Assembly (NCBI RefSeq): GCF_030523955.1
Contig: NZ_JAUNHL010000003.1
Location: 1 to 64,000 of the forward strand
Length of the DNA stretch: 64,000 nt
Direction of reading: 5' to 3'
Source: Neisseria sp.
GTDB taxonomy: Bacteria; Pseudomonadota; Gammaproteobacteria; Burkholderiales; Neisseriaceae
Shown: positions 1 through 10,367 of the stretch, piece after piece
How the letters are laid out: each line of letters begins with the position of its first letter
Position numbering within the stretch: position 1 is the stretch's first letter
The notes under the pieces: generated by a model
Seen by the model: only the letters and a program-made list of their open reading frames with translations
The model's database searches: none
Told to the model about the DNA's origin: nothing
Made by a program: the position numbers and the translations under genes

Positions 1-3000
1 TTAGTGTGCGTGTACAAACCGCAGACGATGCCGGCAATAGCGCCGAAGGCAGCGCCACCCTGGCCTACGCGGTGGATACCGAAATCGCCGAACCGGTTAT
101 CACCCTCGAGCCGCTAACCGCGGACAACATCATCAATGCGGCGGAATCGCAAACCGCCCTGACCGTTTCCGGCAAAGTGGCCAATGCCCGCGACGGCGAC
201 CCAATCACCCTCACCGTCGGCGATCAAAGCTACACCGCCGCCGTACAAAACGGCAGCTTTAGCATCAGCGTCGAAGGCTCCGTACTGGCCGCCCACAACG
301 AAATTAGTGTGCGTGTACAAACCGCAGACGATGCCGGCAATAGCGCCGAAGGCAGCGCTACTCTTGCCTACGCGGTGGATACCGAAATCGCCGAACCGGT
401 CATCCAAATTCATTCGATTGCAGAAGACGACATCATCAATTTAGTCGAGTCGCAAACCGAAACCACCATGCTCTCCGGCACGGTCGACAATGCCCGCGAG
501 AACGATGAAATCGTATTGACCATCGGCGAAGCGGTCTACCGCGGTACGGTAAACGGCGGTGTCTTTAATGTAGCGGTAGACACCAAAACCCTACTCAACC
601 ACGGTAAGGTAGCCGCCTCGCTCACCACTGTCGACGATGTGCAAAACAGTGCGACCGGTCATGCTGAACGCAGTTATCGCGTCGATACGGAATACGCCCC
701 CACCATCAGCTTGAATAAAATAGCCGGCGACAATATTCTGAACATCAGCGAATCGGAAGGCACCGTAACCGTTACCGGCAAAGTTACCGACGTTGCCGAC
801 GGTGAAGACGTTTTGGTTTCGTGCGGCTGCGAAAGTTGCGGCACGGTAAACTGGATCGATATTTGGGCCAAAGTACAAAACGGCGGCTTTACTGTAGACT
901 TTTCCGGCACCGAAATCAAAGCCGACGGCTATAACATCATCAAAGCCAGCGTAACCTCCAGCGACGAGGCAGGCAATACCGCCACCGTCGAAACCAGCCA
1001 AAGCTACACTAAAGACCTACAAGCTCCTGAAGTGGGCGTTTCGATCGATGTCATTGCCGGCGACGACATCCTCACTCAAGCAGAGCGCGCCCAAAGCAGC
1101 CACCGTATTTCCGGTACGATAACCGGTATGCAGGAAGGCGAACAGATCAGCAGCGTGTCGCTTGAAATAAACGGCCAAAATTATGAGCCGCTTATCAACG
1201 GTGATAGCTATTCTGCCGAAATTCCCACCGATCAATTGGCCGCCGCCGATCATGTCACCGTTTATGCAACCGTTATCGACGCAGCGGGCAACCGTACGGT
1301 TGCGGAAAACAGCCGCAGCTACCACCCCAGTGTTCCCAAACCCGTGATCACACTGGATCCGGTTGCCGGAGACGACTACATCAACAAAGCCGAAGCCGAC
1401 GGCAACGCAATTACCCTTTCCGGCAGCGTGGAAAATGTTGCCGATGGTACCGAAATCAAACTGGTTGCCGTCAGCCAGTCGGTTACTGCCTTGGTTACCG
1501 GCGGTCGCTTCAGTACAGATGTCGCCAAAACTTTCTTCGGCATTGCCAACAATACCAATCAGCTAAACGGTACCCTCACCGCTTCGGTCAATACGCCGAA
1601 CGATGCGGGTGTAAACGAAACCACAAGCGCATCGCGCCCTTATCGTGTTGATTTGGTTAACGCCACCGCCATCACCATTGACTCCATCACCGGCGACAAC
1701 GTACTCGATGAAAACGAAATCGCACAATCATCGGTAACCATTTCGGGCAAAGTCACCGACGGCAAACCGGGTGAAACGGTTACGGTTACCGTAAACAAAA
1801 TTGTTTACACCACCACCGTACAAGCCGACGGTACCTACCGTGTAGAAGCCGAACCCGCCCGCTTCGCCCCGACCGCCGCAGAAGGTAAATATGCGGTATT
1901 GGCCAGTGTTGCCCGAGTGGATGCGGCAGGTAATACCGGCTCCAGTGCTACGGTAAGCACATCCAGAATGCTTCTCGTCGATAAAACCCCGCCCACCGGC
2001 ACGATCGTGTTCGACAGCATTACCGGTGACAACATCATCAATCAAAACGAAGCGGCGCAGGCAACCGTTACCGTATCCGGCAAAGTAACCGGCTTGAAAG
2101 ACGGCGATGACGTACAGTCGGTTACCCTGGTCATTGCCGGCCAAGAATATCCGGCCAAACTTTTGGGAACCACTTTCAATGCGGCGATACCATCCGATGT
2201 TATTACCGCCAATACCGTAATCAGCGCCAAAGGAGAAGTAAAAGACTCTACCGGCCGCATTGCTGAAGCCGTCGGTGCAACTCAAAACTACAGTCTGCAA
2301 ACCACGCCGCCCACCGTGGAAATCAATATCGACAGCATCAACGGCGGCAAAGCGCTTAATGCGGCAGGCCTGTCTGAAAAAGTGATGATCGAGGGTTCGT
2401 TGGTATTGGGCGCCACCGCTGTGGCAAATAGTGCCACGGTAACCGTAACCATCAATGGTACCGATTACGCGCCCACTCTTTCCGGCACCCGTTGGCAACT
2501 GGAAGTACCCGCTACCGTACTGGCGACCGGCGAAGGCGACCTGAATCTGGCTGCCTCCGTAACCGTTGCAGACACTCATGGCAATATCGGAAGTAATCAA
2601 ACGAGTGGTAACTACCGTGTGGACACCGTCGCACCTGCCCCCGTTATCGTGCTGGATCCCATCGCGGTTGACGATATCATCGACAGCAGCGAAAACAACG
2701 GCGATATCGTCTTGTCCGGCACCGTCAGCGGCGAATTCAAAGAAGGCGATAAGGTGATTCTGACCGTCAACAGCAGCTCCTTTGAAGCGGATGTCGGCAG
2801 CGGCGGCATATTCTCCGCCAACGTTTCCGCCGCTCTGTTGGTTGCGGCCCAGATTCCTGCTGTCAAAGCTGCCATCACCACCACCGACGACGCCGGTAAT
2901 ACCGGCTCGGCGCAAACCAGCCGCGGATACAGCGTGAAAAACGGCGATATCGATATCCGGCTAAACCTCATCACCGGCGACGATCTGATCAATGTTACCG

Positions 3001-5642
3001 AAGCCAAACAGGAAATCACGATTTCCGGCAGCGTTTCGGGCACAGACGCCCAGCCCGGCCAAACCGTGCAATTATCCGTTAACGGCGAAGTTTTCAACGT
3101 TACCGTGCAAGACGACTATCGCTTCAGCCAAACCCTTAGCGCCGGCAAACTGCTTGCCGACGGTGATTACACCGTACAAGCAAGCATTCAGACAGGCAAC
3201 GGATCATCAGCCAAAACTTCGCGCAGCTACGAAGTCGCTGCCGAAGCAGCCGCCCGAATCGACATCACCGGTATCAGCAGCAATTTTGACGCCTCTCTAC
3301 CGCAAGCGGTTTCCAATACCCGCATCAGCGGTGTCATCGAACTGAACGAAGGCGTATTTACCGAAGGCATGAACGACGAAGTTCTGCGCCAGATTACCGT
3401 AACCATAGGCGAGAAAAGCTACCGTGCGGGTGTGAAAGCCGACCGTAGTTTTTATCTGGATATTCCCACCGAAGAATTGGCCACCCTCAACGGCCAAACC
3501 CTCAGCTTCAAAGTAAATGCCGATCCGCTGCTTTACGATTTAGTACAGACAGATACCAATAGCTACCGCATCAATACGCTGGCACGCAATACAACGGTAC
3601 CGGTCAAATCGGTTACGTTCGACAGCCCCTTTATCGAACAAAATCAGGACGGTCAATACGTCGTGAGCAACGCCGAGGCGGTTAAAACGGACATCAGCGG
3701 TATCGTAAGCGGCAGTGCCAAAGCCGGTGACACCGTTACCTTGGACGTTGGCGGCAAAATCTATACCACGCAAGTGAGCGACGACCTGACCTTTAGCGCC
3801 GCGGTATTGGCGGAAGACCTGACATCGGCACAAACCGTACGCGCCGTATTGAACACCCATGATCTCTCCGGCGCAAGCATCAGCGTTGCCGATACCGAAA
3901 ACTATGCCGCACCCAATCAAAACGGTGGAACATTCGTCAGCGCGCACAGCAAAATGAGCGGTACGGTCAACAGCGACCATAGTGCTGCAAATTACAATTT
4001 CCCGTATTTCATTCAGAAAACCGGCAGCCTCAACGGCGGCAGTTATGGTATCCCTTTCGGCGGCAAGACCGACGGGCCGGCCATTATTAAATACCACTTC
4101 CTGACACTCGACGAAATCAATGCTCTTCCGGCGAATTACAACAATTCTATCGACAGAAGTACGATGACCACTTATTCGTCGGATTTGCAGACCATCATAC
4201 GCAACGCGTATAAAGAGATCAGCGCCGTTACCAACATCGAATTCGTCGAAGTCGGCAGCATGGCCGAAGCCAATACCAACTACATCATGGGCAACCTGAT
4301 CAACGGTTTCGAAGGCTCTTCCGCCATCGCCTACAACGGCGGCCTGATTGCATGGAACAGCCGCCACAACTATATGTCGTGGGGTAAAGAGTTTGTCCAT
4401 TACACCGTATTGCACGAAGTCACCCACACCCTCGGCATGGCGCATACCTCCGGCGGTTTTACCGGTGATTATAAAAAAGAAGAAACCATCGAGTTTTCCA
4501 ATATGTCGTATAACGCCTATGTCAACAACGCCCTGTTTTTGACCCAAGGGCACTTGCGCACTTACGATTTGGCCTATCTGCATTACGCGTTCGGCATCAA
4601 CCAAAACGTTCGTACCGGCAACGATACCTATACCTTTAAAAACTACAATATGTATAGCCAAGATGCCGACCGTTATATCTGGGACGCAGGCGGCGTCGAT
4701 ACCTTTGATGTATCGGATGAAAAACAGGGGGTTACCGTCAACCTTACTCCCGGTTCGTGGATATATACCGGCGGTAATCTAGAGAAAACCTTCGCCGTGG
4801 CAAGCAGCGCCGTTTACGACATGCGCAGCTATTTCGGCTTGGACAGCAGCGCCACGCTGACCGGCAACAGCAGCGCCACCGTTACGCTGAATACTTACAC
4901 CGAAGGCCAAGCCTTTATCGGTTACGGTACGCAAATTGAAAACCTGATCGGTTCCGAACACGCCGACGTACTGACCGGCAATAACGCCGACAATAATATT
5001 TACGGCGGCGCAGGAAACGACACCATCAGCGGCGGCGCAGGAAACGACCATCTCGACGGCGGCAGCGGTGCCGACACCCTTGCCGGCGGTACCGGCAACG
5101 ACACCTATGTTGTCGACGATGAACAAGACACAGTTATCGAAGCGGCCGATCAAGGCGATGCCGACCATGTGTACAGCAGTGTCACGCATACCCTGTCGGC
5201 CAATCTGGAACAGCTGACCCTAATCGGCAATACCGCCGTCAACGGCCAAGGCAACGGATCGGACAATACCTTACACGGCAACGGTGCCGACAATATTCTG
5301 GAAGGCTTGGGCGGAAATGACCGCATCATCGGCGGCACCGGCAACGACACCCTCACCGGCGGCGAAGGGCGCGACGTATTCGTGTTCGACAGTATATTGG
5401 ACGGCAGCATCGATACCATCACCGATTTTGTATACGGCGACGATACCATCGAACTGTCTGCCGCCATTTTCGGTAACATCAGCAATAACATGAACGGTTT
5501 TGCCGATTACATCAGCTTCCAAAACAGCACCGGCTATCTCTACTACGACAGCGACGGTAAGGGTCAAACAGACGGCATTCATTTCGCCACCCTGTTAAAC
5601 AAAGACCTTACCCTCGACAGCAGTAATTTCAATATCGTATAA
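1..5642 (+). CDS. Giant Ig-like repeat protein with M10 metallopeptidase and RTX C-terminus (5' partial)
   Basis: The frame is open at the left edge (codons in phase from base 3), so the N-terminus lies outside the window; about 1,880 residues are visible. In order it carries about twelve bacterial Ig-like units of roughly 100 residues (to about base 3900, each opening like VITLxPIxxDNIIN). A zinc metallopeptidase domain of the M10 serralysin type follows, with HEVTHTLGMAH at 4413-4445 and a Met-turn-like NMSYN at 4500-4514. Glycine-rich RTX nonapeptides (GGAGNDxI type, about 4975-5380) and a serralysin-type C-terminal block complete it. Proteins of this build are normally calcium-dependent type I secretion substrates with an uncleaved C-terminal signal, so a secreted or surface adhesin-protease is inferred. 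No HlyB/HlyD/TolC genes are nearby. A shorter paralogue lies at 47760-50918. The first two units are almost identical in DNA, and the only three cysteines seen are clustered at 822-839. Confidence 0.9.
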   Translation, partial: SVRVQTADDAGNSAEGSATLAYAVDTEIAEPVITLEPLTADNIINAAESQTALTVSGKVANARDGDPITLTVGDQSYTAAVQNGSFSISVEGSVLAAHNEISVRVQTADDAGNSAEGSATLAYAVDTEIAEPVIQIHSIAEDDIINLVESQTETTMLSGTVDNARENDEIVLTIGEAVYRGTVNGGVFNVAVDTKTLLNHGKVAASLTTVDDVQNSATGHAERSYRVDTEYAPTISLNKIAGDNILNISESEGTVTVTGKVTDVADGEDVLVSCGCESCGTVNWIDIWAKVQNGGFTVDFSGTEIKADGYNIIKASVTSSDEAGNTATVETSQSYTKDLQAPEVGVSIDVIAGDDILTQAERAQSSHRISGTITGMQEGEQISSVSLEINGQNYEPLINGDSYSAEIPTDQLAAADHVTVYATVIDAAGNRTVAENSRSYHPSVPKPVITLDPVAGDDYINKAEADGNAITLSGSVENVADGTEIKLVAVSQSVTALVTGGRFSTDVAKTFFGIANNTNQLNGTLTASVNTPNDAGVNETTSASRPYRVDLVNATAITIDSITGDNVLDENEIAQSSVTISGKVTDGKPGETVTVTVNKIVYTTTVQADGTYRVEAEPARFAPTAAEGKYAVLASVARVDAAGNTGSSATVSTSRMLLVDKTPPTGTIVFDSITGDNIINQNEAAQATVTVSGKVTGLKDGDDVQSVTLVIAGQEYPAKLLGTTFNAAIPSDVITANTVISAKGEVKDSTGRIAEAVGATQNYSLQTTPPTVEINIDSINGGKALNAAGLSEKVMIEGSLVLGATAVANSATVTVTINGTDYAPTLSGTRWQLEVPATVLATGEGDLNLAASVTVADTHGNIGSNQTSGNYRVDTVAPAPVIVLDPIAVDDIIDSSENNGDIVLSGTVSGEFKEGDKVILTVNSSSFEADVGSGGIFSANVSAALLVAAQIPAVKAAITTTDDAGNTGSAQTSRGYSVKNGDIDIRLNLITGDDLINVTEAKQEITISGSVSGTDAQPGQTVQLSVNGEVFNVTVQDDYRFSQTLSAGKLLADGDYTVQASIQTGNGSSAKTSRSYEVAAEAAARIDITGISSNFDASLPQAVSNTRISGVIELNEGVFTEGMNDEVLRQITVTIGEKSYRAGVKADRSFYLDIPTEELATLNGQTLSFKVNADPLLYDLVQTDTNSYRINTLARNTTVPVKSVTFDSPFIEQNQDGQYVVSNAEAVKTDISGIVSGSAKAGDTVTLDVGGKIYTTQVSDDLTFSAAVLAEDLTSAQTVRAVLNTHDLSGASISVADTENYAAPNQNGGTFVSAHSKMSGTVNSDHSAANYNFPYFIQKTGSLNGGSYGIPFGGKTDGPAIIKYHFLTLDEINALPANYNNSIDRSTMTTYSSDLQTIIRNAYKEISAVTNIEFVEVGSMAEANTNYIMGNLINGFEGSSAIAYNGGLIAWNSRHNYMSWGKEFVHYTVLHEVTHTLGMAHTSGGFTGDYKKEETIEFSNMSYNAYVNNALFLTQGHLRTYDLAYLHYAFGINQNVRTGNDTYTFKNYNMYSQDADRYIWDAGGVDTFDVSDEKQGVTVNLTPGSWIYTGGNLEKTFAVASSAVYDMRSYFGLDSSATLTGNSSATVTLNTYTEGQAFIGYGTQIENLIGSEHADVLTGNNADNNIYGGAGNDTISGGAGNDHLDGGSGADTLAGGTGNDTYVVDDEQDTVIEAADQGDADHVYSSVTHTLSANLEQLTLIGNTAVNGQGNGSDNTLHGNGADNILEGLGGNDRIIGGTGNDTLTGGEGRDVFVFDSILDGSIDTITDFVYGDDTIELSAAIFGNISNNMNGFADYISFQNSTGYLYYDSDGKGQTDGIHFATLLNKDLTLDSSNFNIV

Positions 5643-5657
5643 AATAAAAGGCAAAAC

Positions 5658-5694
5658 AAATGCCTGTCTGAAAAATATTTTCAGACAGGCATTT
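5658..5694. terminator. DUS inverted pair after the RTX gene
   Basis: TGCCTGTCTGAA and its complement face each other across a 3-7 base loop, flanked by A and T runs, 15 bases after the stop. It is a probable DNA uptake site doubling as an intrinsic terminator. Confidence 0.8.
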
Positions 5695-5890
5695 TTATCT
5701 CTTGCGCCTAAAAACCTCTCTCTTTTGACATAATACCCTTTGAGATAAACAACATCCCCATTATAATAGCCCCGAGTTATTCGGGCAGGTAATCAAACGC
5801 CTTGCCAAATTTACAAAAAAATCAATATAAAACAATACTATATACAGAGAAATCTGATACCTCTTCTGTTTTCTTAAATAAGGAAATCCC

Positions 5891-7474
5891 ATGGTACAGG
5901 CAACAACCGGCCCGATGTATAAAACCAATCTGTTTTTCGCCTCCATGTTTATCGGCATGGTTGGCTATTTTATTTATTGGGGGCTGGGTTATACCCAGCA
6001 CCACTCCAGTACCGTTTTCATCCTATCCACCCTGTTCGGCGTATTCATGGCCTTCAATATCGGCGGTAACGATGTGGCCAACTCCTTCGGCACCAGCGTC
6101 GGCGCCGGTACGCTGACCATCCGCCAGGCATTGCTGGTCGCCGCCGTATTCGAAGTAAGCGGTGCCGTCATCGCCGGCGGCGAAGTCACCGAAACCATAC
6201 GCAGCGGTATCGTCAATATGGATTCCCTGCCACTGGAGCCGATGCAATTCATCTTCATCATGATGTCCGCCCTGCTGGCCGCCGCATTATGGCTGCTGTT
6301 TGCCACCTATAAAGGCTTACCGGTATCGACCACCCATGCCATTATCGGCGGCATTGTCGGCAGTTCCATGCTGTTGGGCTACCAAATTTCCGGCGGCGGC
6401 GAATTATCCATGTCGCTGGTTAAATGGAGCGCCATCGGCTCTATCGTTATTTCCTGGGTACTCTCTCCTGTACTCGGTGGTCTTGTATCTTATATTCTGT
6501 TTTACCAAATCAAAAAGCACGTTCTCGACTACAACGATGCCGCCGACGAACAGCTCAAACATCTGAAAGCCGAGCGTAAACAGCATAAAGAACAGCATAA
6601 ATTGCGTTTCGACGCCTTACCCGAACAAGAAAAAATCCAAGTGGCCACCGCCATGGCGCGCGACGCCCAGATTTACAACGAACCCGATTTCGACCCCAAC
6701 GAACTGGAATCCAATTACTATAAAGGCCTCTATGCCCTCGAACAGCGCAAGCAAGGAGTAGACGCCTACCGCGCCCTACATTCTTGGGTGCCCGCCATCT
6801 CCGCACTCGGCGGCATGATGATCGCCTCCATGCTGATTTTCAAAGGCCTGAAAAACCTTGATCTGGGCATGAGCACCTTAAACAGCTTCCTCGTTATCGG
6901 CATGATCGGTGCCGGTATCTGGCTCGCCACCTTTATTTACGCCAAAACCTTGAAACGCAAAGATCTCGGCAAATCTACCTTCCTGATGTTCAGCTGGATG
7001 CAGGTATTCACCGCTGCCGGTTTCGCCTTCAGCCACGGCGCCAACGATATTGCCAATGCCATCGGCCCCTTTGCCGCCATTCTCGATGTTTTGCGTACCG
7101 GCGAAATCGGCGGTTCCGCACCCATCCCGCCGGTCGTCATGATTACCTTCGGTATCGCCCTGATCGTCGGCCTGTGGTTTATCGGTAAAGAAGTCATCGC
7201 CACCGTCGGCACCAACCTCGCCAAAATGCACCCATCTTCAGGCTTCACCGCCGAATTGGCTGCCGCTTCCGTCGTAATGATGGCCTCGCTGCTGGGTCTT
7301 CCGGTGTCCAGCACCCATATTCTGGTCGGCGCCGTTTTAGGCATCGGTTTGGTAAACCGCAACGCCAACTGGAAAATGATGAAACCCATCGGCCTTGCCT
7401 GGGTCATTACCCTGCCCGCCTCCTCCCTTCTCGCCGTTCTTTGCTTCCTCGGCTTAAACGCAATGTTCGGCTAA
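5891..7474 (+). CDS. Inorganic phosphate transporter, PiT family
   Basis: This 527-residue inner-membrane carrier belongs to the PiT family, which moves phosphate (often as a metal-phosphate complex) with a cation. The duplicated family signature is present: GGNDVANSFGTSVGAGT near residue 58 and SHGANDIANAIGPFAA near residue 385. About ten hydrophobic segments flank a long charged central loop (about residues 215-300) rich in K, E and Q. The start is supported by AAGGAAA eight bases upstream of the ATG. It is a single-gene unit between two DUS hairpins. PitA orthologues are common in Neisseria, but the exact paralogue is not resolved here. Confidence 0.93.
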   Translation: MVQATTGPMYKTNLFFASMFIGMVGYFIYWGLGYTQHHSSTVFILSTLFGVFMAFNIGGNDVANSFGTSVGAGTLTIRQALLVAAVFEVSGAVIAGGEVTETIRSGIVNMDSLPLEPMQFIFIMMSALLAAALWLLFATYKGLPVSTTHAIIGGIVGSSMLLGYQISGGGELSMSLVKWSAIGSIVISWVLSPVLGGLVSYILFYQIKKHVLDYNDAADEQLKHLKAERKQHKEQHKLRFDALPEQEKIQVATAMARDAQIYNEPDFDPNELESNYYKGLYALEQRKQGVDAYRALHSWVPAISALGGMMIASMLIFKGLKNLDLGMSTLNSFLVIGMIGAGIWLATFIYAKTLKRKDLGKSTFLMFSWMQVFTAAGFAFSHGANDIANAIGPFAAILDVLRTGEIGGSAPIPPVVMITFGIALIVGLWFIGKEVIATVGTNLAKMHPSSGFTAELAAASVVMMASLLGLPVSSTHILVGAVLGIGLVNRNANWKMMKPIGLAWVITLPASSLLAVLCFLGLNAMFG

Positions 7475-7491
7475 ACCGTTTCATAATGTTC

Positions 7492-7537
7492 CAAACAAAT
7501 GCCTGTCTGAAAACTTTTTCAGACAGGCATTTGTTTG
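7492..7537. terminator. DUS inverted pair after the phosphate transporter gene
   Basis: The palindrome has arms extended beyond the DUS (CAAACAAA...TTTGTTTG), giving a stem of about 20 bp. It is a likely terminator and uptake site. Confidence 0.8.
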
Positions 7538-7636
7538 ATACCGCACCTCTACGCTTATAGAACCCAAGACTGCCGGCGAAAAATAAGCTTTTCCGCGATA
7601 TATATATTCGGCACATGGATTTTAACGCCGGTTTAT

Positions 7637-7692
7637 GTTAAAGTTTTGCTTTAACAACTTCACAAGCGCAAGGCGGTCCAGCCGCTTTTTTT
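7637..7692 (+). promoter_or_regulatory. Possible hairpin leader upstream of hisZ
   Basis: A small hairpin (TTAAAG loop CTTTAA) is followed by a GC-rich imperfect stem (AAGC...GGC/GCC...GCTT) running into seven T residues. It ends about 25 bases before the hisZ start. It resembles a leader terminator, but no leader peptide or regulator site was recognised. Confidence 0.25.
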
Positions 7693-7714
7693 ATGCGTTT
7701 CACGGAAATTTCCC

Positions 7715-8866
7715 ATGCAGTCCTGGCAGCTTCCCGAACACATTGCCGATATTCTGCCCAATAGCGCCCGCCATCTGGAAAGCGCAAAAGAGCAGCTTCT
7801 GGCCTTATTCCGCGTACACGGCTACGAGCTTGTACACCCCCCGCTGATGGAATACAGCGACTCCCTGCTTACCCATATCGACCCCGGTTTATCTTTGAAA
7901 ACCATCCGTGTGGTCGACCAATTAAGCGGCCGCCAACTCGGCATCCGTGCCGATATTACGCCGCAGGTGGCACGTATCGATGCGCATTTGCTGTCGGCCA
8001 ACCAAGGCATCAACCGCTTGTGTTATGCCGGTTCTGTGTTGCACGCCCGGCCGGAAGGGCTTTTAACCACCCGTGAACCGTTTCAGGTCGGTGCCGAATT
8101 ATACGGCTATGCCGGTGTGGCGGCGGATATCGAACTGATTGATTTGATGCTCAAAGCGCTGCAAATCGGCGATGTCGGCGAGGTTATTTTATCGCTCGGC
8201 CATATCGGCATTTTCCGAGCCCTGGCAGAAGCCGCCAATCTGGATACGGCGCAAACCAAGCAATTATCCGAAATGTTGCGCGATAAAGATGCGCGTGCAG
8301 TATCCGCGCTGGTAGGAAACTGGCCGCTGAAACCGCAAGAGGCCGCCGCTTTTGCCGCGTTGGCACAATTGTTCGGCGGCAGCGAAGTATTAACCGAAGC
8401 GCGCGAACGGCTGCCTTCATTGCCGGCAGTAGAAAAAGCGTTGGCAGAATTGCAAGCTGTGGTCGACGCTTTTCCCTCGGCAACCATTCACATCGATTTG
8501 GCCGAATTGCGCGTGGTAGAATACCACACCGGTTTGCTCTATTCGGTGTACAGCAGCGACTTTCACGATGCGCTGGCACGCGGCGGCCGTTACGACGGCT
8601 TGGGCAAACATTTCGGCCGTGCCCGTCCTGCAACCGGCTTTAGTTTCGATTTGCGCCTGTTTGCCGGCCGCCTGCCCAAGCAAAAGCGCCCGGATACGGT
8701 GGCGGTAGCCGAAGCCGATTTGGCCGCAGCGCGCGAAACAGTGGAACAATTGCGCCGCGAGGGCGTAACGGTGGCGGTCGATTACGGCTTGCCCGCCAAC
8801 AGTATGCAAAACAGCTCCCGCCGCTTGGTTTGGCAAGACGGCGCATGGCAGATTATTGAAAATTGA
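7715..8866 (+). CDS. hisZ: ATP phosphoribosyltransferase regulatory subunit
   Basis: HisZ is a class II histidyl-tRNA-synthetase-like protein that lacks aminoacylation activity. It pairs with the short form of HisG to make the active, histidine-feedback-regulated first enzyme of histidine synthesis. The 383-residue product has the HisZ features: N-terminal LPEHIADILP, the motif-2 region (LGIRADITPQVARIDAH at about 69-85) and RPEGLLTTREPFQVGAELYG. The C-terminal GGRYDGLGKHFGRARPATGFSFDL corresponds to motif 3. Start ATG at 7715. It is followed after 44 bases by purA, the usual betaproteobacterial neighbour. hisG is not in the window. Confidence 0.95.
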   Translation: MQSWQLPEHIADILPNSARHLESAKEQLLALFRVHGYELVHPPLMEYSDSLLTHIDPGLSLKTIRVVDQLSGRQLGIRADITPQVARIDAHLLSANQGINRLCYAGSVLHARPEGLLTTREPFQVGAELYGYAGVAADIELIDLMLKALQIGDVGEVILSLGHIGIFRALAEAANLDTAQTKQLSEMLRDKDARAVSALVGNWPLKPQEAAAFAALAQLFGGSEVLTEARERLPSLPAVEKALAELQAVVDAFPSATIHIDLAELRVVEYHTGLLYSVYSSDFHDALARGGRYDGLGKHFGRARPATGFSFDLRLFAGRLPKQKRPDTVAVAEADLAAARETVEQLRREGVTVAVDYGLPANSMQNSSRRLVWQDGAWQIIEN

Positions 8867-8883
8867 TTTGATTGGTTATTTGA

Positions 8884-10206
<1,323 letters not shown>

Positions 10207-10216
10207 GCAGATATTT

Positions 10217-10254
10217 AAAATGCCTGTCTGAAAACATTTTCAGACAGGCATTTT
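10217..10254. terminator. DUS inverted pair after purA
   Basis: Inverted TGCCTGTCTGAA copies with A/T flanks lie ten bases after the purA stop. The element directly abuts the Correia-like repeat that follows. Confidence 0.8.
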
Positions 10255-10359
10255 ATAGTGACTTAAATTCAGAATAGGACAAGGCGACGAGCCGCAGACA
10301 GTACAGATAGTACGGCAAGGCGAGACAACGCTGTACTATTCTGAATTTAAGTCACTATA
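10254..10359. mobile_element. Correia-like repeat (CREE), 106 bp short form
   Basis: It has near-perfect terminal inverted repeats (TATAGTGACTTAAATTCAGA and complement) and the core CGCAGACAGTAC...TAGTACGGCAAGGCG known from neisserial Correia elements. It inserted at a TA dinucleotide directly after the purA hairpin, and ends 9 bases before the stop codon of the convergent RDD gene. Confidence 0.85.
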
Positions 10360-10367
10360 TTTGCTGC

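Noticed and set aside
1728..2915. Long open frame of about 395 codons on the minus strand
   Set aside because: It lies wholly antisense to the Ig-repeat protein, has a Gly/Arg-rich low-information product and no ribosome-binding site; it is a by-product of codon use.
3540..4661. 373-codon minus-strand open frame opposite the M10 domain
   Set aside because: Antisense to a protein with clear domain matches; its product resembles no family.
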